Shown here piece by piece: positions 7,157 through 15,586 of a DNA stretch of 29,863 nucleotides. Below the pieces are notes generated by a model, which made no database searches, was not told the DNA's origin, and saw nothing but the letters and a program-made list of their open reading frames with translations. The translations under genes were made by a program, and so were the position numbers. Source of the DNA: Bacteroidaceae bacterium (lineage in GTDB: Bacteria > Bacteroidota > Bacteroidia > Bacteroidales > Bacteroidaceae). The stretch lies in NCBI GenBank assembly GCA_900752815.1, contig CAADWS010000106.1:1-29863 (forward strand). Direction: 5' to 3'. Position 1 is the first letter of the stretch; every line of letters starts with the position of its first letter.

Positions 7157-9322
7157 ATGAAAAATTGCAAATGGATATGGGCAGCCCTGTGCTTGCTGCT
7201 CGCCACCAACGCTATGGCACAGACTAAGAAAAGCTTTACACTCGACGACCTCATGTGGGGCGGCTCAAACTACTGGAACCTGCAGCCGCGCAGCATCTTC
7301 ACCGCATGGTGGGGCGACCGCCTGCTGCTCACCGACGTGGAAGAGGTGAAAACCTTCTACAACGAAAAGGGTAAGGCCGTGAAGCAGGAGGTGCTCTTTA
7401 CCGAAGCCGACCTCAACGCCGCACTCGACGAGAAGCTCCACGGAAAGGTGCGCAACCTGACCGGCGCACGTTTCCCCTTCGCCGACAAAACACAGGTCTT
7501 CTTTGCCACCTCCAAGGCCAACCTGCTTTACGACTGGAAGGAGAAAAAAGTCGTATGGTCTGCCCCGCGCACAGCCGGAAGCTCCCGCCACGACTTCTGC
7601 ATGGCTTCGAAGAGCGAGGCCTTCGTCAAGGACTGGAACCTCTACGTCACCACCGCCGACGGCAAGACCCACCAGGTCAGCACCGACGGCAGCCGTGAAC
7701 TGCAATACGGCCAGAGCGTACACCGCGACGAGTTCGGCATTTACAAAGGCACCTTCTGGAGCCCCGACGGCAGCCTGCTCGCCTTCTACCGCATGGACCA
7801 GAGCATGGTAACCGACTTCCCGCTCGTCGACATCAGCACACGTGTGGCCACTCTGGCTCCCGAGAAATACCCCATGGCCGGCATGACCAGCCACAAGGTG
7901 ACCGTCGGCGTGTTCAATCCCGCCACAGATAAGACTGTCTACCTGCAGGCCGGCGACCCCACCGACCGCTATTTCACCAACATCGCCTGGTCGCCCGATG
8001 CCAAGACGGTCTACGTCATTGAGCTCCCCCGCACCCAGGACAAGGCAGAACTCGTAGCCTATGATGCCGCCACCGGCGCACGCAAGCAGGTGCTCTACAC
8101 CGAAACCAACCCCCGCTATGTGGAACCCATGAACCCCATCGTCTTCCTGCCGTGGGACGACACGAAGTTCATCTACCAGACCCGCCGCGACGGCTACAAC
8201 CACCTCTACCTCTTCGACACCGCCGGCCACGAACTGGCCCAGCTCACCAAAGGCAAGTTCGAGGTCATCGAGATGCTCGGATTCAACACCAAGACCAAGA
8301 GCATCATCTACAAGGCCAACGAAGAGTCGCCCATCTGCTACAACCTCTACAGCGTCAACGTGAAAAGCCAGAAGCGCACACTGCTCGACAACGGCCGCGG
8401 CGTGCACAACGGCAGCCTTTCGGCTTCGGGCACTCTCGCCTGCGACACCTGGCGCGCCCCGCAGGTATACCGGCAAATCGACCTCATCAGCACCTCAAAG
8501 CCCGCACAGACCTGTCTGCAACTCTCCGACACGCCCTGGAAGGACTATAACGTGCCTGAATTCAGCTGCGGCACCATCAAAGCCGCCGACGGCGTGACCG
8601 ACCTGTATTACCGCATGGTGAAGCCCATAGGCTTCGACCCCGCCAGGAAATACCCCACCGTGGTCTATGTGTATGGCGGCCCGCACGCCCACAACGTGGA
8701 CGAAGGCTGGAACTACGGCGCACGCCCCTGGGAAATCTACATGGCACAGAAAGGCTACCTGCTCTTCATCGTCGACAACCGCGGCTCGCAATATCGCGGC
8801 TTCGAGTTTGAAAGCTGTACCCACCGCCAGCTGGGCGTCATCGAGATGCAGGACCAGATGAAGGGTGTGGAATTCCTCAAGACGCTGCCCTATGTCGACG
8901 CCGACCGCATCGGCGTGCACGGCTGGTCGTTCGGCGGATTCATGACCACCAACCTCATGTGCTCCTATCCCGAAACCTTCAAGGTGGGCGTGGCCGGCGG
9001 TCCCGTCATCGACTGGAAATATTATGAAGTCATGTATGGAGAGCGCTACATGGACACCCCGCAGGAAAATCCCGAAGGCTATGCCGGCTCCGACCTCACG
9101 AAGAAAGCCAAGAACCTGAAGGGCCGCCTGCAAATCATCGTGGGCTACAACGACCCCACCTGCGTGCTCCAGCACAGCCTCGCGTTCCTGCGTGCCGCCG
9201 AGGATGCCGGCACACAGCCCGACTACTTCGTTTATCCGGGCCAGGGACACAACATGATGGGCAAGGACATGGTGCACCTGCACGAGCGCATCACCCGCTA
9301 TTTTGACGACTATCTGAAGTAG
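7157..9322 (+). CDS. ptpA: Prolyl tripeptidyl/dipeptidyl peptidase, S9 family (DPP IV-like)
   Basis: A 721-residue secreted serine peptidase that removes N-terminal tri- or dipeptides ending in proline. It has a Sec signal peptide with likely cleavage after AMA, before Q22. An eight-bladed beta-propeller (DPP_IV_N) fills most of residues 40-480 and an alpha/beta hydrolase domain the rest. The catalytic triad is visible: S591 in GWSFGG, D666 in GYNDPT and H698 in GQGHNM. Recalled from memory, the sequence follows Porphyromonas gingivalis PtpA closely in many blocks (GTFWSP, AFYRMDQSMV, GVAGGPVIDW, PQENPEGY), so tripeptidyl activity is more likely than DPP IV activity. E192 in the DEFG block is a candidate for binding the substrate amino terminus. 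The family acts in the periplasm in peptide catabolism. Start chosen because it directly precedes the signal peptide. Confidence 0.92.
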   Translation: MKNCKWIWAALCLLLATNAMAQTKKSFTLDDLMWGGSNYWNLQPRSIFTAWWGDRLLLTDVEEVKTFYNEKGKAVKQEVLFTEADLNAALDEKLHGKVRNLTGARFPFADKTQVFFATSKANLLYDWKEKKVVWSAPRTAGSSRHDFCMASKSEAFVKDWNLYVTTADGKTHQVSTDGSRELQYGQSVHRDEFGIYKGTFWSPDGSLLAFYRMDQSMVTDFPLVDISTRVATLAPEKYPMAGMTSHKVTVGVFNPATDKTVYLQAGDPTDRYFTNIAWSPDAKTVYVIELPRTQDKAELVAYDAATGARKQVLYTETNPRYVEPMNPIVFLPWDDTKFIYQTRRDGYNHLYLFDTAGHELAQLTKGKFEVIEMLGFNTKTKSIIYKANEESPICYNLYSVNVKSQKRTLLDNGRGVHNGSLSASGTLACDTWRAPQVYRQIDLISTSKPAQTCLQLSDTPWKDYNVPEFSCGTIKAADGVTDLYYRMVKPIGFDPARKYPTVVYVYGGPHAHNVDEGWNYGARPWEIYMAQKGYLLFIVDNRGSQYRGFEFESCTHRQLGVIEMQDQMKGVEFLKTLPYVDADRIGVHGWSFGGFMTTNLMCSYPETFKVGVAGGPVIDWKYYEVMYGERYMDTPQENPEGYAGSDLTKKAKNLKGRLQIIVGYNDPTCVLQHSLAFLRAAEDAGTQPDYFVYPGQGHNMMGKDMVHLHERITRYFDDYLK

Positions 9323-9350
9323 CGCCCATCCCCCCTTATTCCGTAACCGC

Positions 9351-9384
9351 CCTGCCGGGCAAGGCCCCGCGCATTCCCGGCAGG
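9351..9384 (+). other. Intergenic hairpin after ptpA
   Basis: CCTGCCGGG (9351-9359) pairs perfectly with CCCGGCAGG (9376-9384) over a 16-base loop. There is no T-run on the plus strand, so termination is doubtful. It falls in the 82-base gap between ptpA and ridA. Confidence 0.4.
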
Positions 9385-9404
9385 CACAAATAAAATCAAC
9401 CGAA

Positions 9405-9782
9405 ATGAAGCAACAGATTGCAACCCAGCAGGCTCCGGCCGCCATCGGCCCCTACAGCCAGGCCATCGAGGCCAACGGTATCGTATTCGTATCCGGCCAG
9501 CTGCCCATCGATCCCGCCACCGGCGAATTTGCCCCCGGCGGCATCAAGGAGCTGACCCGCCAGTCGCTCACCAACCTCCGGAACATCCTGGCCGAAGCCG
9601 GACTCACTCTGGACAATGTGGTGAAGACCACCGTATTCCTGGCCGACATGGCCGATTTCGCCGACATGAACAGTGTCTACGCCGAATTCTTCCCGGCACC
9701 CTGTCCGGCCCGCTCGGCCGTGGCTGTCAAGACACTGCCCAAGAATGCCCGCATCGAAATCGAGTGCATTGCCGTGCGCTGA
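9405..9782 (+). CDS. ridA: RidA-family enamine/imine deaminase
   Basis: A 125-residue cytoplasmic protein of the RidA (YjgF/YER057c/UK114) family. RidA trimers hydrolyse reactive enamines and imines, such as 2-aminoacrylate, made by PLP enzymes, and so protect other PLP enzymes. The family signature region (ARSAVAVKTLPKNARIEIE) is present. R103 and E120 match the active-site Arg105 and Glu120 of E. coli RidA. Length is exactly typical. A strong hairpin follows 16 bases after the stop, so transcription probably ends there. It lies 82 bases after ptpA, whose peptide products feed amino acid catabolism; a functional link is only suggested by position. Confidence 0.96.
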   Translation: MKQQIATQQAPAAIGPYSQAIEANGIVFVSGQLPIDPATGEFAPGGIKELTRQSLTNLRNILAEAGLTLDNVVKTTVFLADMADFADMNSVYAEFFPAPCPARSAVAVKTLPKNARIEIECIAVR

Positions 9783-9797
9783 CCGTAGCCACGCCGC

Positions 9798-9837
9798 GCC
9801 GGCATCCCTCTGCCCGTCATGGCAGGGGGATGCCGGC
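9798..9837 (+). terminator. Strong hairpin terminator after ridA
   Basis: A 17-bp stem with one G-T pair: 9798-9814 (begins GCCGGCATCCC) pairs with 9821-9837 (ends GGGATGCCGGC) over a 6-base loop. It is followed by TTCCTTAT, a weak T-rich tract. Confidence 0.7.
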
Positions 9838-9873
9838 TTCCTTATATCCCCGTCACTAAAAAAATCCACCAAC

Positions 9874-10416
9874 ATGAGCAAACGAATCGGCATTTTCCTC
9901 TCTTCGCACGAATCGCTGCCGGCCTCCTTCGGCGAGGCCGCCGAAAGCGTAGGTCGCTGGATGGGCCGCAACGGCCACACCCTCGTTTACGGCGGCAGCA
10001 GCAAGGGCCTGATGGAAACTCTGGCCCAGTCCACCCGGCAGAACGGCGGCCGCGTTATCGGAGTCGTGCCGCAGATACTCACCGAGCAGGGCGACGTCAG
10101 CGATGCGCTCAACGTCACCTTCCACTGCGCCGACCTCAACGACCGCAAAGCCATCATGATGCGCGAAAGCGACCTGTTCATCGCCCTGCCCGGCGGCATC
10201 GGCACTCTCGACGAGATATTCACCGTGCTGGCAGCCGACACCATCGGACTCTGCAACAAGCACATTATCCTCTACAACACCGACGGCTGCTGGACACCGG
10301 CCCTCGCCCTGCTCGACCACCTGCGGCAGCAGGGACTCGTGAGCTCCGCGGCGCTGGCCTATCTCCACACCGCCACCACCACCGAAGAACTCGACGCCCT
10401 CTGCAGCCGTCTGTAA
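9874..10416 (+). CDS. LOG-family (TIGR00730) Rossmann-fold nucleotide phosphoribohydrolase
   Basis: A 180-residue protein of the LOG family (lysine decarboxylase-like in older annotations). Characterised members cleave ribose 5-phosphate from nucleoside monophosphates, for example cytokinin precursors in plants or AMP in bacteria. Visible are the phosphate-binding motif YGGSSKGLME (residues 39-48) and the signature PGGIGTLDE (106-114), with R91 and E114 at the expected catalytic positions. The frame stays open upstream to 9673, but that part overlaps ridA and its terminator. The ATG at 9874, with M-S-K-R-I-G-I-F beginning the first beta strand, is the sensible start. The physiological substrate is unknown. 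Repeat copy R1 follows 61 bases after the stop. Confidence 0.9.
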   Translation: MSKRIGIFLSSHESLPASFGEAAESVGRWMGRNGHTLVYGGSSKGLMETLAQSTRQNGGRVIGVVPQILTEQGDVSDALNVTFHCADLNDRKAIMMRESDLFIALPGGIGTLDEIFTVLAADTIGLCNKHIILYNTDGCWTPALALLDHLRQQGLVSSAALAYLHTATTTEELDALCSRL

Positions 10417-10477
10417 CGGTCCTACGGCAGCGGCAACTACACTGCGGCGCCGGCCGTCTGTGGGCCCCGGCCCCCCG

Positions 10478-10566
10478 GAAACAGTCAGTAGTTTTGAAAA
10501 AACTGTCAGTACTTTAGAAAATTCTCTCAGCACTTTAGTTTTTTCAAAACTACTGACTGTTTTTTC
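10478..10566 (+). repeat. Interspersed 21-base repeat element, copy R1 (three units plus inverted arm)
   Basis: There are three tandem 21-base units at 10478-10498, 10499-10519 and 10520-10540. An inverted arm and a T-run (10560-10565) follow. Positions 10481-10504 and 10537-10560 form a perfect 24-bp stem over a 32-base loop. Unit 1 reads GTAGTTTTGAA where the family has GTACTTTAGAA, and the inverted arm carries the exactly matching change. The element lies in the gap between the LOG gene and murG. It can act as a rho-independent terminator for the LOG gene, insulating murG (inference). Confidence 0.85.
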
Positions 10567-10672
10567 ACACTCCTGCCGCCCCGCGCCGCCACCGCGCCCA
10601 CGCCGGACGCCGCTTCATCCTTTTCTTTCAGAAAAAAGCGGAAAAAGCTACGGCAGAGCGAGAAATATTTGC

Positions 10673-10680
10673 TAATTTTG
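10673..10680 (+). promoter_or_regulatory. Bacteroidetes-type -7 element upstream of murG (TAATTTTG)
   Basis: TAATTTTG fits TAnnTTTG exactly and ends 22 bases before the murG start, giving a very short leader. There is no TTTG at the usual -33 position. A promoter here makes sense, because murG heads the cell-wall block and repeat R1 probably stops transcription from upstream. Confidence 0.55.
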
Positions 10681-10702
10681 CTTTCTAACAGAAAGTGTAC
10701 AC

Positions 10703-11830
10703 ATGATGAAACAACAACTTCGGGTCATCATCAGCGGCGGCGGAACAGGCGGACACATCTTTCCCGCCATTTCCATTGCCAACGCCATACGCGCCAAACG
10801 CCCTGATGCACAAATACTTTTTGTCGGTGCCGAAGGACGCATGGAAATGCAGCGCGTCCCCGCCGCAGGCTACGACATCAAAGGTCTGCCCGTGGCCGGC
10901 TTCAACCGGCAGCAATGGTGGAAGAATTTCGCCGTACTCCTCAAACTTTTCAAGAGCCGCAGGCTCGCCCGCCGCATTGTCGCCGACTTCCGGCCCGCCG
11001 TGGCCGTAGGCGTGGGCGGATATGCCAGCGGACCCACTCTCAACGTGGCCCAGAAAATGGGAATCCCCACGCTGCTGCAGGAACAGAACTCCTATGCCGG
11101 CGTCACCAACAAGCTGCTGGCCAAAGGCGCCCGCCGCATCTGCGTGGCCTATGAAGGCATGGAGCGTTTCTTCCCGGCCGACCGCATACGCCTCACCGGC
11201 AATCCCGTCCGCCAACAGCTGCTGGCCACCGGCATCAGCCGCGACGAGGCCGCCGCGCGCCTGGGGCTCGACCCCGCCCGCCGCATCGTGCTCATCGTGG
11301 GCGGCTCGCTCGGCGCCCGCACGCTCAACGAGAGTGTGCTCAGCCAGCTGGACCTCCTGCGCAGCCGGCAGGACGTGCAAGTGTACTGGCAGACCGGAAA
11401 ATACTACAGCGATGAGATTCGCAACCGGCTCCAGCAGGCCGGACAGCCCGACAACCTTTCCGTCACCGACTTCATCGGCGACATGGGCGTGGCCTACGCC
11501 GCCGCCGACCTCGTCGTGTCCCGCGCGGGTGCCGGCAGCATCTCCGAATTCTGCCTGCTCGGCAAGCCCGTCATCCTCGTGCCCTCACCCAATGTGGCGG
11601 AGGACCACCAGACCAAGAACGCCATGGCCCTCGTGGAGCGCAAGGCCGCTCTCTTCACCGCCGATGCCGACGCTCGCGGGCAACTCCTGCCCCTGGCCCT
11701 CGACACGGTGAACGACGCCCCCCTGCTGGCCAGCCTCTCCGAAAACATCCGCCAGATGGCCCGTCCCAATGCCGCCGACGACATTGCCGACGAAGTCATC
11801 CGCCTGGCCGAAACCGGCGGTAACCACTGA
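10703..11830 (+). CDS. murG: Undecaprenyldiphospho-muramoylpentapeptide beta-N-acetylglucosaminyltransferase
   Basis: A 375-residue GT28 glycosyltransferase that converts lipid I to lipid II by adding GlcNAc from UDP-GlcNAc at the inner face of the membrane. Family motifs are all present: GGGTGGHIFPA (residues 12-22), QEQNSYAGVTNK, GGSLGARTLNE and the UDP-GlcNAc-binding block SRAGAGSISE, then PNVAEDHQTKNA. Length is normal. ATG at 10706 is an alternative start, since the protein begins M-M-K. It is the first gene of a compact plus-strand block ending with yqeY. In a canonical dcw cluster ftsW and murD precede it; here a LOG gene and repeat R1 do. Confidence 0.97.
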   Translation: MMKQQLRVIISGGGTGGHIFPAISIANAIRAKRPDAQILFVGAEGRMEMQRVPAAGYDIKGLPVAGFNRQQWWKNFAVLLKLFKSRRLARRIVADFRPAVAVGVGGYASGPTLNVAQKMGIPTLLQEQNSYAGVTNKLLAKGARRICVAYEGMERFFPADRIRLTGNPVRQQLLATGISRDEAAARLGLDPARRIVLIVGGSLGARTLNESVLSQLDLLRSRQDVQVYWQTGKYYSDEIRNRLQQAGQPDNLSVTDFIGDMGVAYAAADLVVSRAGAGSISEFCLLGKPVILVPSPNVAEDHQTKNAMALVERKAALFTADADARGQLLPLALDTVNDAPLLASLSENIRQMARPNAADDIADEVIRLAETGGNH

Positions 11831-11883
11831 ACCCCGCCACAGCCGCAGGCCCTGGCGCATCACAAGAAAACCAATCAAGACGC

Positions 11884-13263
11884 ATGGACGAAAAAGACAT
11901 CAAATCCGTATATTTCGCCGGTGCCGGTGGCATCGGCATGAGCGCCCTCGTGCGCTACTTCCTCTCCCGCGGACTCACCGTAGCCGGCTACGACCGCACC
12001 GAAACCGAACTCACCCGCCGGCTCTGCGCGGAAGGCGCGCAAATCCACTATGAGGACAACCCCGACCTCATCCCGCAGGCCTGCCGCGACGCCCGCCACA
12101 CGCTGGTGGTCTACACGCCGGCCCTGCCGGCCGAACACCGCGAACTGGCCTGGTTCCGCGCCGGAGGCTTCGACATCCAGAAGCGCGCCCAGGTGCTCGG
12201 CACGCTCACCCGCCTCATGAAAGGGCTCTGCGCCGCCGGTACGCACGGTAAGACCACGACATCGGCCATGACCGCCCACCTGCTCCACGAAAGCCATGTG
12301 GGCTGCAACGCCTTTCTGGGCGGCATCACGAAAAATTACGGTACCAACTACCTGATTTCCGAAAAAAGTCCGTACGTGGTGATAGAAGCCGACGAGTTCG
12401 ACCGCTCTTTCCATCATCTGCGGCCCTACGCCACCGTCATCACCTCGACCGACGCCGACCATCTCGACATCTACGGCACGGCCGAAGCCTACCTGGAGAG
12501 TTTCCGCCACTACACGCAGCTCATCCAGCCCGGCGGCGCCCTCGTCGTGCACCGCGGACTCGCCCTCAGGGAAGATCTCCAGCCGGGCGTGCGCCGCTAC
12601 GACTACTCGCGCACCGAAGGCGACTTCCACGCCGAGAACATCCGCATCGGCAACGGACGCATCCTCTTCGACTTCATCTCGCCTCTGGGCAACATTGACA
12701 ACGTGGAACTGGGCGTACCCGTCAGCATCAACATCGACAACGGCATCGCCGCCATGGCCCTGGCCCAGCTGGCCGGCGCCACGGGCGAGGAAATCCGCCG
12801 GGCCATGCTCAGCTACCGCGGTGTGGACCGCCGCTTCGACTTCCAGCTGAAGACCGACCGCATCGCCTTCCTCAGCGACTATGCCCACCATCCGGTCGAA
12901 CTGCGCGAAAGCATCCGCTCGCTCCGCGAAGTGTTCAACGGGCGTAAACTGACCGGCATCTTCCAGCCTCACCTCTACACCCGTACCCGCGACTTCTACC
13001 GCGACTTTGCCGACAGCCTTTCCCTGCTCGACGAAGTGTACATCACCGAAATCTATCCGGCCCGCGAAGCGCCCCTGCCCGGCGTCAGCAGCGAACTTAT
13101 ATACAACGAGTTGCGCCCCGACATGGAGAAGCATCTCTGCCGCAAGGAAGAGGTGCCCGCCCTGGTGGAACAGGGACAGTTTGACGTGCTCGCCGTGCTC
13201 GGCGCAGGCGACCTCGACAATTATGTTCCGCAACTGACCGAAATACTCCGGCCGCGCGCCTGA
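11884..13263 (+). CDS. murC: UDP-N-acetylmuramate-L-alanine ligase
   Basis: A 459-residue cytoplasmic Mur ligase that adds L-Ala to UDP-MurNAc using ATP. It has the N-terminal Rossmann motif GAGGIGMS, the ATP-binding P-loop GTHGKTTT (residues 119-126), EADEFDRSF in the central domain, and YAHHP and QPHLYTRTRDF in the C-terminal domain. Length is standard. It lies 53 bases after murG and 42 before ftsQ, consistent with one operon. A 701-residue open frame on the opposite strand covers this gene and ftsQ but is a composition artefact. Confidence 0.97.
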   Translation: MDEKDIKSVYFAGAGGIGMSALVRYFLSRGLTVAGYDRTETELTRRLCAEGAQIHYEDNPDLIPQACRDARHTLVVYTPALPAEHRELAWFRAGGFDIQKRAQVLGTLTRLMKGLCAAGTHGKTTTSAMTAHLLHESHVGCNAFLGGITKNYGTNYLISEKSPYVVIEADEFDRSFHHLRPYATVITSTDADHLDIYGTAEAYLESFRHYTQLIQPGGALVVHRGLALREDLQPGVRRYDYSRTEGDFHAENIRIGNGRILFDFISPLGNIDNVELGVPVSINIDNGIAAMALAQLAGATGEEIRRAMLSYRGVDRRFDFQLKTDRIAFLSDYAHHPVELRESIRSLREVFNGRKLTGIFQPHLYTRTRDFYRDFADSLSLLDEVYITEIYPAREAPLPGVSSELIYNELRPDMEKHLCRKEEVPALVEQGQFDVLAVLGAGDLDNYVPQLTEILRPRA

Positions 13264-13305
13264 CGCCCGCCCCGGCCGCAACCGCAACCTTTTCCGCTCT
13301 GCCTC

Positions 13306-14037
13306 ATGAAGACCTTTTTCAAGCTCCTCCTGCTCCTGGCGGTCACCGTCTACCTGGCCTTCGCCTTCGTCCGTCTGCACCGCAACCAGAACCAGTCGGT
13401 GTGCTCCGGTCTGGAAGTCACCCTGACCGACACGCTCCACACCGGGTTCATCACCAAGGCGGAGGTGGAACACCTGCTCCACGAAGCCGGACTCCACCCC
13501 GTCGGCAAGCACATGGACTCGGTCAATGCCCTGCGCATCGAACAGTTCCTGCAGGAAAATCCCTTTGTCAAGGAAGCCGTATGCTACAAAATGCCGGACG
13601 GAAAAATCGGTATCATCCTCGGACAGCGGCGCCCCGTCATGCGCATCATGCCACCCAACGGCCGCAGCTACTATCTCGATGAAGACGGATACCCCCTCGA
13701 AACGCTCGACTACAATGCCGATGTCGTGGTGGCCACGGGCAACGTCGACACCACCTTCCTGCGCGAAAAGCTCCTCAACCTGGGGCTCTACCTGAAGCAG
13801 GACCGTTTCTGGAACGACCAGATTATGCAAATCAACGTATTGCCCAACCGCGAAATCGACCTCGTGCCCCGCGTAGGCGGCAATCTCATCATCCACTTCG
13901 GAACCGCCGACAGCATCGCCCGCAAGTTCTGCAACCTCAAGGCGTTCTACGAAAAAGTGATGCCCGAAGTGGGCTGGCACACCTACCGCGAAATCAGCCT
14001 GAAATATGCCGACCAGATTGTGTGCAAGAAGCGCTGA
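13306..14037 (+). CDS. ftsQ: Cell division protein FtsQ
   Basis: A 243-residue single-pass membrane protein of the divisome. It has a short cytoplasmic start, one membrane helix (about residues 5-23), then a periplasmic POTRA-like region (about 35-110) and a beta domain. In the family it recruits FtsL/FtsB and coordinates septal wall synthesis. FtsQ sequences are poorly conserved, so the call leans on topology, size and position between murC and ftsA. Fragments such as GLEVTLTDTLHTGFI, and QFLQENPFVKEA at the end of the POTRA region, fit Bacteroidetes homologues. Confidence 0.9.
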   Translation: MKTFFKLLLLLAVTVYLAFAFVRLHRNQNQSVCSGLEVTLTDTLHTGFITKAEVEHLLHEAGLHPVGKHMDSVNALRIEQFLQENPFVKEAVCYKMPDGKIGIILGQRRPVMRIMPPNGRSYYLDEDGYPLETLDYNADVVVATGNVDTTFLREKLLNLGLYLKQDRFWNDQIMQINVLPNREIDLVPRVGGNLIIHFGTADSIARKFCNLKAFYEKVMPEVGWHTYREISLKYADQIVCKKR

Positions 14038-14133
14038 ACCCTCTCCGGCCCCGTGCCGGCACTCTCTCCCCGCCGCGCGGAAGCAGCAAGCCTCCCCGCC
14101 CCTTCAAGAATAACAAGAAAAAACAAGAATAAT

Positions 14134-15513
14134 ATGGCAGCAGAAGATAACTTTATCGTAGCTACCGTGCTCGGTTCCTCGAAAATAACCGCCGTAGCAG
14201 GCCGCAAACAGCCCGATGGCGCCATCCAGGTGCTGGCTTGCGTGCAAGAACCCTCAGACAGTTTCATCCGCAAGGGACGCATCAACAATGTGACCAAGAT
14301 GAAGCAGTGCATCATCAACATGAAGGACAAACTGGAAAAGAAACTCCAGAAGTCCATCTCACACACCTACGTCGGCATCGGCGGCATGGGCATGCACACC
14401 GTAAGCAACACCGTAGTGCGCCATTTCGACCAGAAGACCACCGTCACGCAGGAACTCGTCGACTCCATGATGGAGGAAAACAAAGACACCGCCACCCCCG
14501 ACCGTTACATCTTCGAAGTGGTGCCGCAGGACTACAAAATCGGTACGCAGAGCCAGACCGACCCCGTCGGCATCCCGGCCGAAACCATCGAAGGGCACTA
14601 CCTGAACATTGTGGCCAACTGCTGCATCCGCGAGGACGTGGACAACTGCTTCCGCAACGCCAACCTGATGATAGCCGGCCGGCCCATCACGCCGCTGACG
14701 CTTTCCGACCTGGTGCTCTCGGAGTCGGAGAAGCGCTCGGGCTGCGTCTTCGTCGACATGGGGTCGGAAACCACCTCCGTAGCCATCTACAAGAACAACC
14801 TGCTGCGCCATTTCGCCGTCATCCCCCTGGGTGGCTCCAACGTCAACCGCGACATCGCTTCCCTGCAGATTGAGGACAGCGAAGCCGAGGAACTCAAGAT
14901 GCGTTTCGGCGCGGCGCTCTATGAAGACGCCACCGAAACCCGCCAGCCCGTGGAGCTCAAGGACGGCCGCAGCGTGAAGTTCGAGGAATTTGCCGGTCTG
15001 GTCGAAGCCCGCATGGAGGAAATCATCCTCAATGTGGCCCATCAGATTGAACTGTCAAAATATGACAAGAGTCAGCTCATCGGCGGCATCATCATCACCG
15101 GCGGCGCGGCCAACATGAAGAACATGGACAAGGCCTTCGAAAAGCATACCCGCTTCGAGAAAATACGTTTCGCCACCAAGAGCGGCGTCCGCATTCCCCT
15201 GCGCACCAGCCTGAGCGACTTCAACAAGGATGGCTCCTGCAACGCAGCACTCGCCATCATAGACAAGGCGGAATTCAACTGCTGCGGCGGCGAACTGGGC
15301 AACAACACACCGGCGCTCTTCCCCGCCGAACCGGCCGCCGAACCGGTGCCCGCCGCACCGGCACCTGCCGAAGCCGACAAAAAGGCACCCAAGCAGGAGG
15401 AAGAAGAGGAAAAGCCCGCAAAGCCCAAAGGCCCCGGCATCTTCTCCAAATTCATGACCCGCATGAAAACGCTGGCCAACGACCTCGTTTCGGAAAAAGA
15501 CCAGGACAATTAA
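14134..15513 (+). CDS. ftsA: Cell division protein FtsA
   Basis: A 459-residue actin-like ATPase that tethers FtsZ to the inner membrane and recruits later division proteins. It shows the actin-fold phosphate loop FVDMGSETTSVAIY, the second block GGIIITGGAANMKN, and the FtsA-specific 1C/SHS2 region between. After about residue 390 comes an Ala/Pro/Glu/Lys linker. The last ~27 residues form the amphipathic membrane-targeting helix (PGIFSKFMTRMKTLANDL). The frame is open upstream to 14053, but those codons are unrelated to FtsA and the AT-rich patch before 14134 is the normal start context here. Two FtsZ genes follow; whether this FtsA tail binds both is an open question. Confidence 0.96.
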   Translation: MAAEDNFIVATVLGSSKITAVAGRKQPDGAIQVLACVQEPSDSFIRKGRINNVTKMKQCIINMKDKLEKKLQKSISHTYVGIGGMGMHTVSNTVVRHFDQKTTVTQELVDSMMEENKDTATPDRYIFEVVPQDYKIGTQSQTDPVGIPAETIEGHYLNIVANCCIREDVDNCFRNANLMIAGRPITPLTLSDLVLSESEKRSGCVFVDMGSETTSVAIYKNNLLRHFAVIPLGGSNVNRDIASLQIEDSEAEELKMRFGAALYEDATETRQPVELKDGRSVKFEEFAGLVEARMEEIILNVAHQIELSKYDKSQLIGGIIITGGAANMKNMDKAFEKHTRFEKIRFATKSGVRIPLRTSLSDFNKDGSCNAALAIIDKAEFNCCGGELGNNTPALFPAEPAAEPVPAAPAPAEADKKAPKQEEEEEKPAKPKGPGIFSKFMTRMKTLANDLVSEKDQDN

Positions 15514-15586
15514 CACGACGCCGGAGCCTCGCCGCAGGGCGGCACAGACTTCCGGGAAAAGGTAAATCCCAAAACGCAACACAACG

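Noticed and set aside
9673..9873. Upstream extension of the LOG-family gene
   Set aside because: It overlaps ridA in another frame and crosses the ridA terminator; LOG homology begins right at the ATG at 9874.
10478..10566. CRISPR array as an explanation of the 21-base tandem repeats
   Set aside because: Units abut directly with no spacers, only three or four occur, and no cas gene is present.
11875..13980. A 701-codon open frame on the minus strand opposite murC and ftsQ
   Set aside because: The plus strand encodes two unmistakable families with all motifs. The antisense frame is open only because GC-rich codons lack stop codons on the reverse, and its translation resembles no protein.
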